Part shown: positions 62,761 through 63,017 of the stretch, piece after piece
Layout: each line of letters starts with the position of its first letter
Position numbering within the stretch: position 1 is the first letter of the stretch
Assembly: GCA_002708715.1 (NCBI GenBank)
Contig: PAPB01000005.1
Span: 101,192-164,208 of the forward strand
Reading direction: 5' to 3'
Length of the DNA stretch: 63,017 nucleotides
Origin: Fidelibacterota bacterium
GTDB lineage: Bacteria; Fidelibacterota; Marinisomatia; Marinisomatales; UBA1611
Position numbers and translations under genes: made by a program
Notes under the pieces: generated by a model
Database searches by the model: none
What the model saw: the letters and a program-made list of their open reading frames with translations, nothing else
What the model was told of the DNA's origin: nothing

Positions 62761-63017
62761 AAAGATAACAACGATAGTATTTGATATTGGTGGAGTTCTT
62801 TTGGACATTCATCCTGAGAGGACATATCAGTATATTAGTGACTCAACTGATATAAACATTGACGTTGTAAAAAATAGATTCCCTTGGGATGCCCATGATG
62901 AGTATGAAAGAGGCAATCTTACTAATAAAGAATGGTTTTTTGCTTTTCGTGACTCTTTGCCACAGCCCTGCTGCTTAAAAGAAATAGATTTTTGGAAGGG
63001 ATGGTCTTTATTACTAG
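62750..63017 (+). CDS. HAD-superfamily hydrolase, truncated by the window end
   Basis: Reading from TTG at 62750 gives an open frame to the window end (about 89 residues) beginning MNGKKITTIVFDIGGVLLD, with HAD motif I D12-x-G-G-V-x-x-D19. It resembles YihX/YfnB-like phosphatases; the DAHDEYERGNLTNKEW region fits the cap domain of that group. No ATG is in frame before motif I. It overlaps the preceding gene by 11 bases, so coupled expression is likely. The rest lies outside the window. Confidence 0.8.
   Translation, partial: MNGKKITTIVFDIGGVLLDIHPERTYQYISDSTDINIDVVKNRFPWDAHDEYERGNLTNKEWFFAFRDSLPQPCCLKEIDFWKGWSLLL

Noticed and set aside
1-63017. CRISPR array accompanying the Cas6b-like gene
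   Set aside because: No series of regularly spaced repeats was seen anywhere in the window, nor any other cas gene.

Overview
The window is about 63 kb of compact, AT-rich bacterial chromosome. Gene content points to the FCB side of the bacterial tree, most likely a marine Marinimicrobia (SAR406)-like organism, although no 16S rRNA gene is present to prove it. The indicators are a TonB-dependent receptor next to a secreted protein with a type IX-style C-terminal sorting module and a PorV/PorQ-family protein, an archaeal/eukaryotic-type (type 3) ProRS, a DGGGP-synthase-like UbiA enzyme, L31 type B, and mostly Shine-Dalgarno-poor gene starts. I saw no rRNA, tRNA, IS element, phage gene or CRISPR array.

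Layout. (1) 22-12439, minus strand: a tightly packed purine operon in transcription order purA, purL, purM, purQ (fused to two PurS-like domains), purC, purE (class II type), purB, purF, purD, purN, then a hotdog thioesterase. Upstream on the same strand lie a small membrane protein and a membrane-anchored PAF-acetylhydrolase-like esterase (12575-14143). (2) 14192-15341, plus: an iodotyrosine-deiodinase-like flavoprotein and a one-domain asparaginase-like protein. (3) 15354-23476: a promoter, TonB receptor, large secreted protein, PorV-like protein and a strong bidirectional terminator. (4) 23473-30236, minus: M23 peptidase, a degenerate AroQ, several small membrane or secreted proteins, GT2 glycosyltransferase, MgtE, CPBP protease and an rRNA methyltransferase. 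(5) 30362-35161, plus: proS, recO, rhomboid, motA, motB. (6) 35166-36799, minus: eno and a DivIC/FtsB protein. (7) 36915-44119, plus: a surface-glycan cluster with FemAB-like transferase, flippase, sulfotransferase, hexapeptide acyltransferase, deacetylase-like protein and two glycosyltransferases. (8) 44159-44817: two tandem paralogous small membrane proteins with a Fur-box-like site, leader hairpins, strong ribosome binding sites and a GC-rich terminator. (9) 44903-63017, plus: housekeeping genes for amidase, murI, folC, rho, an orphan Cas6b-like protein, aminotransferase, L31B, prfA, prmC, UbiA-like, dnaE, dtd, B12-binding mutase subunit, TPR protein, M24 peptidase, methyltransferase, alkA-like glycosylase and a truncated HAD hydrolase.

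How they work together. The purine block covers most of the path to IMP plus the two steps to AMP. purH is not in the window, and purK is probably unnecessary with a class II PurE. The TonB/secreted/PorV trio looks like an uptake-and-export module of the outer membrane. The glycan cluster would build, modify and flip a sulfated or acetylated surface polymer. The release-factor group pairs RF1 with the methyltransferase that modifies its GGQ motif.

Most likely to be new: the Cas6b-like protein downstream of rho, which lacks the usual histidines and any CRISPR context; the PurQ-PurS-PurS fusion; the twin small membrane proteins with their elaborate leader; and a degenerate AroQ homologue. No stretch longer than 300 bases lacks a gene; the largest gap (15342-15547) holds the TonB promoter.
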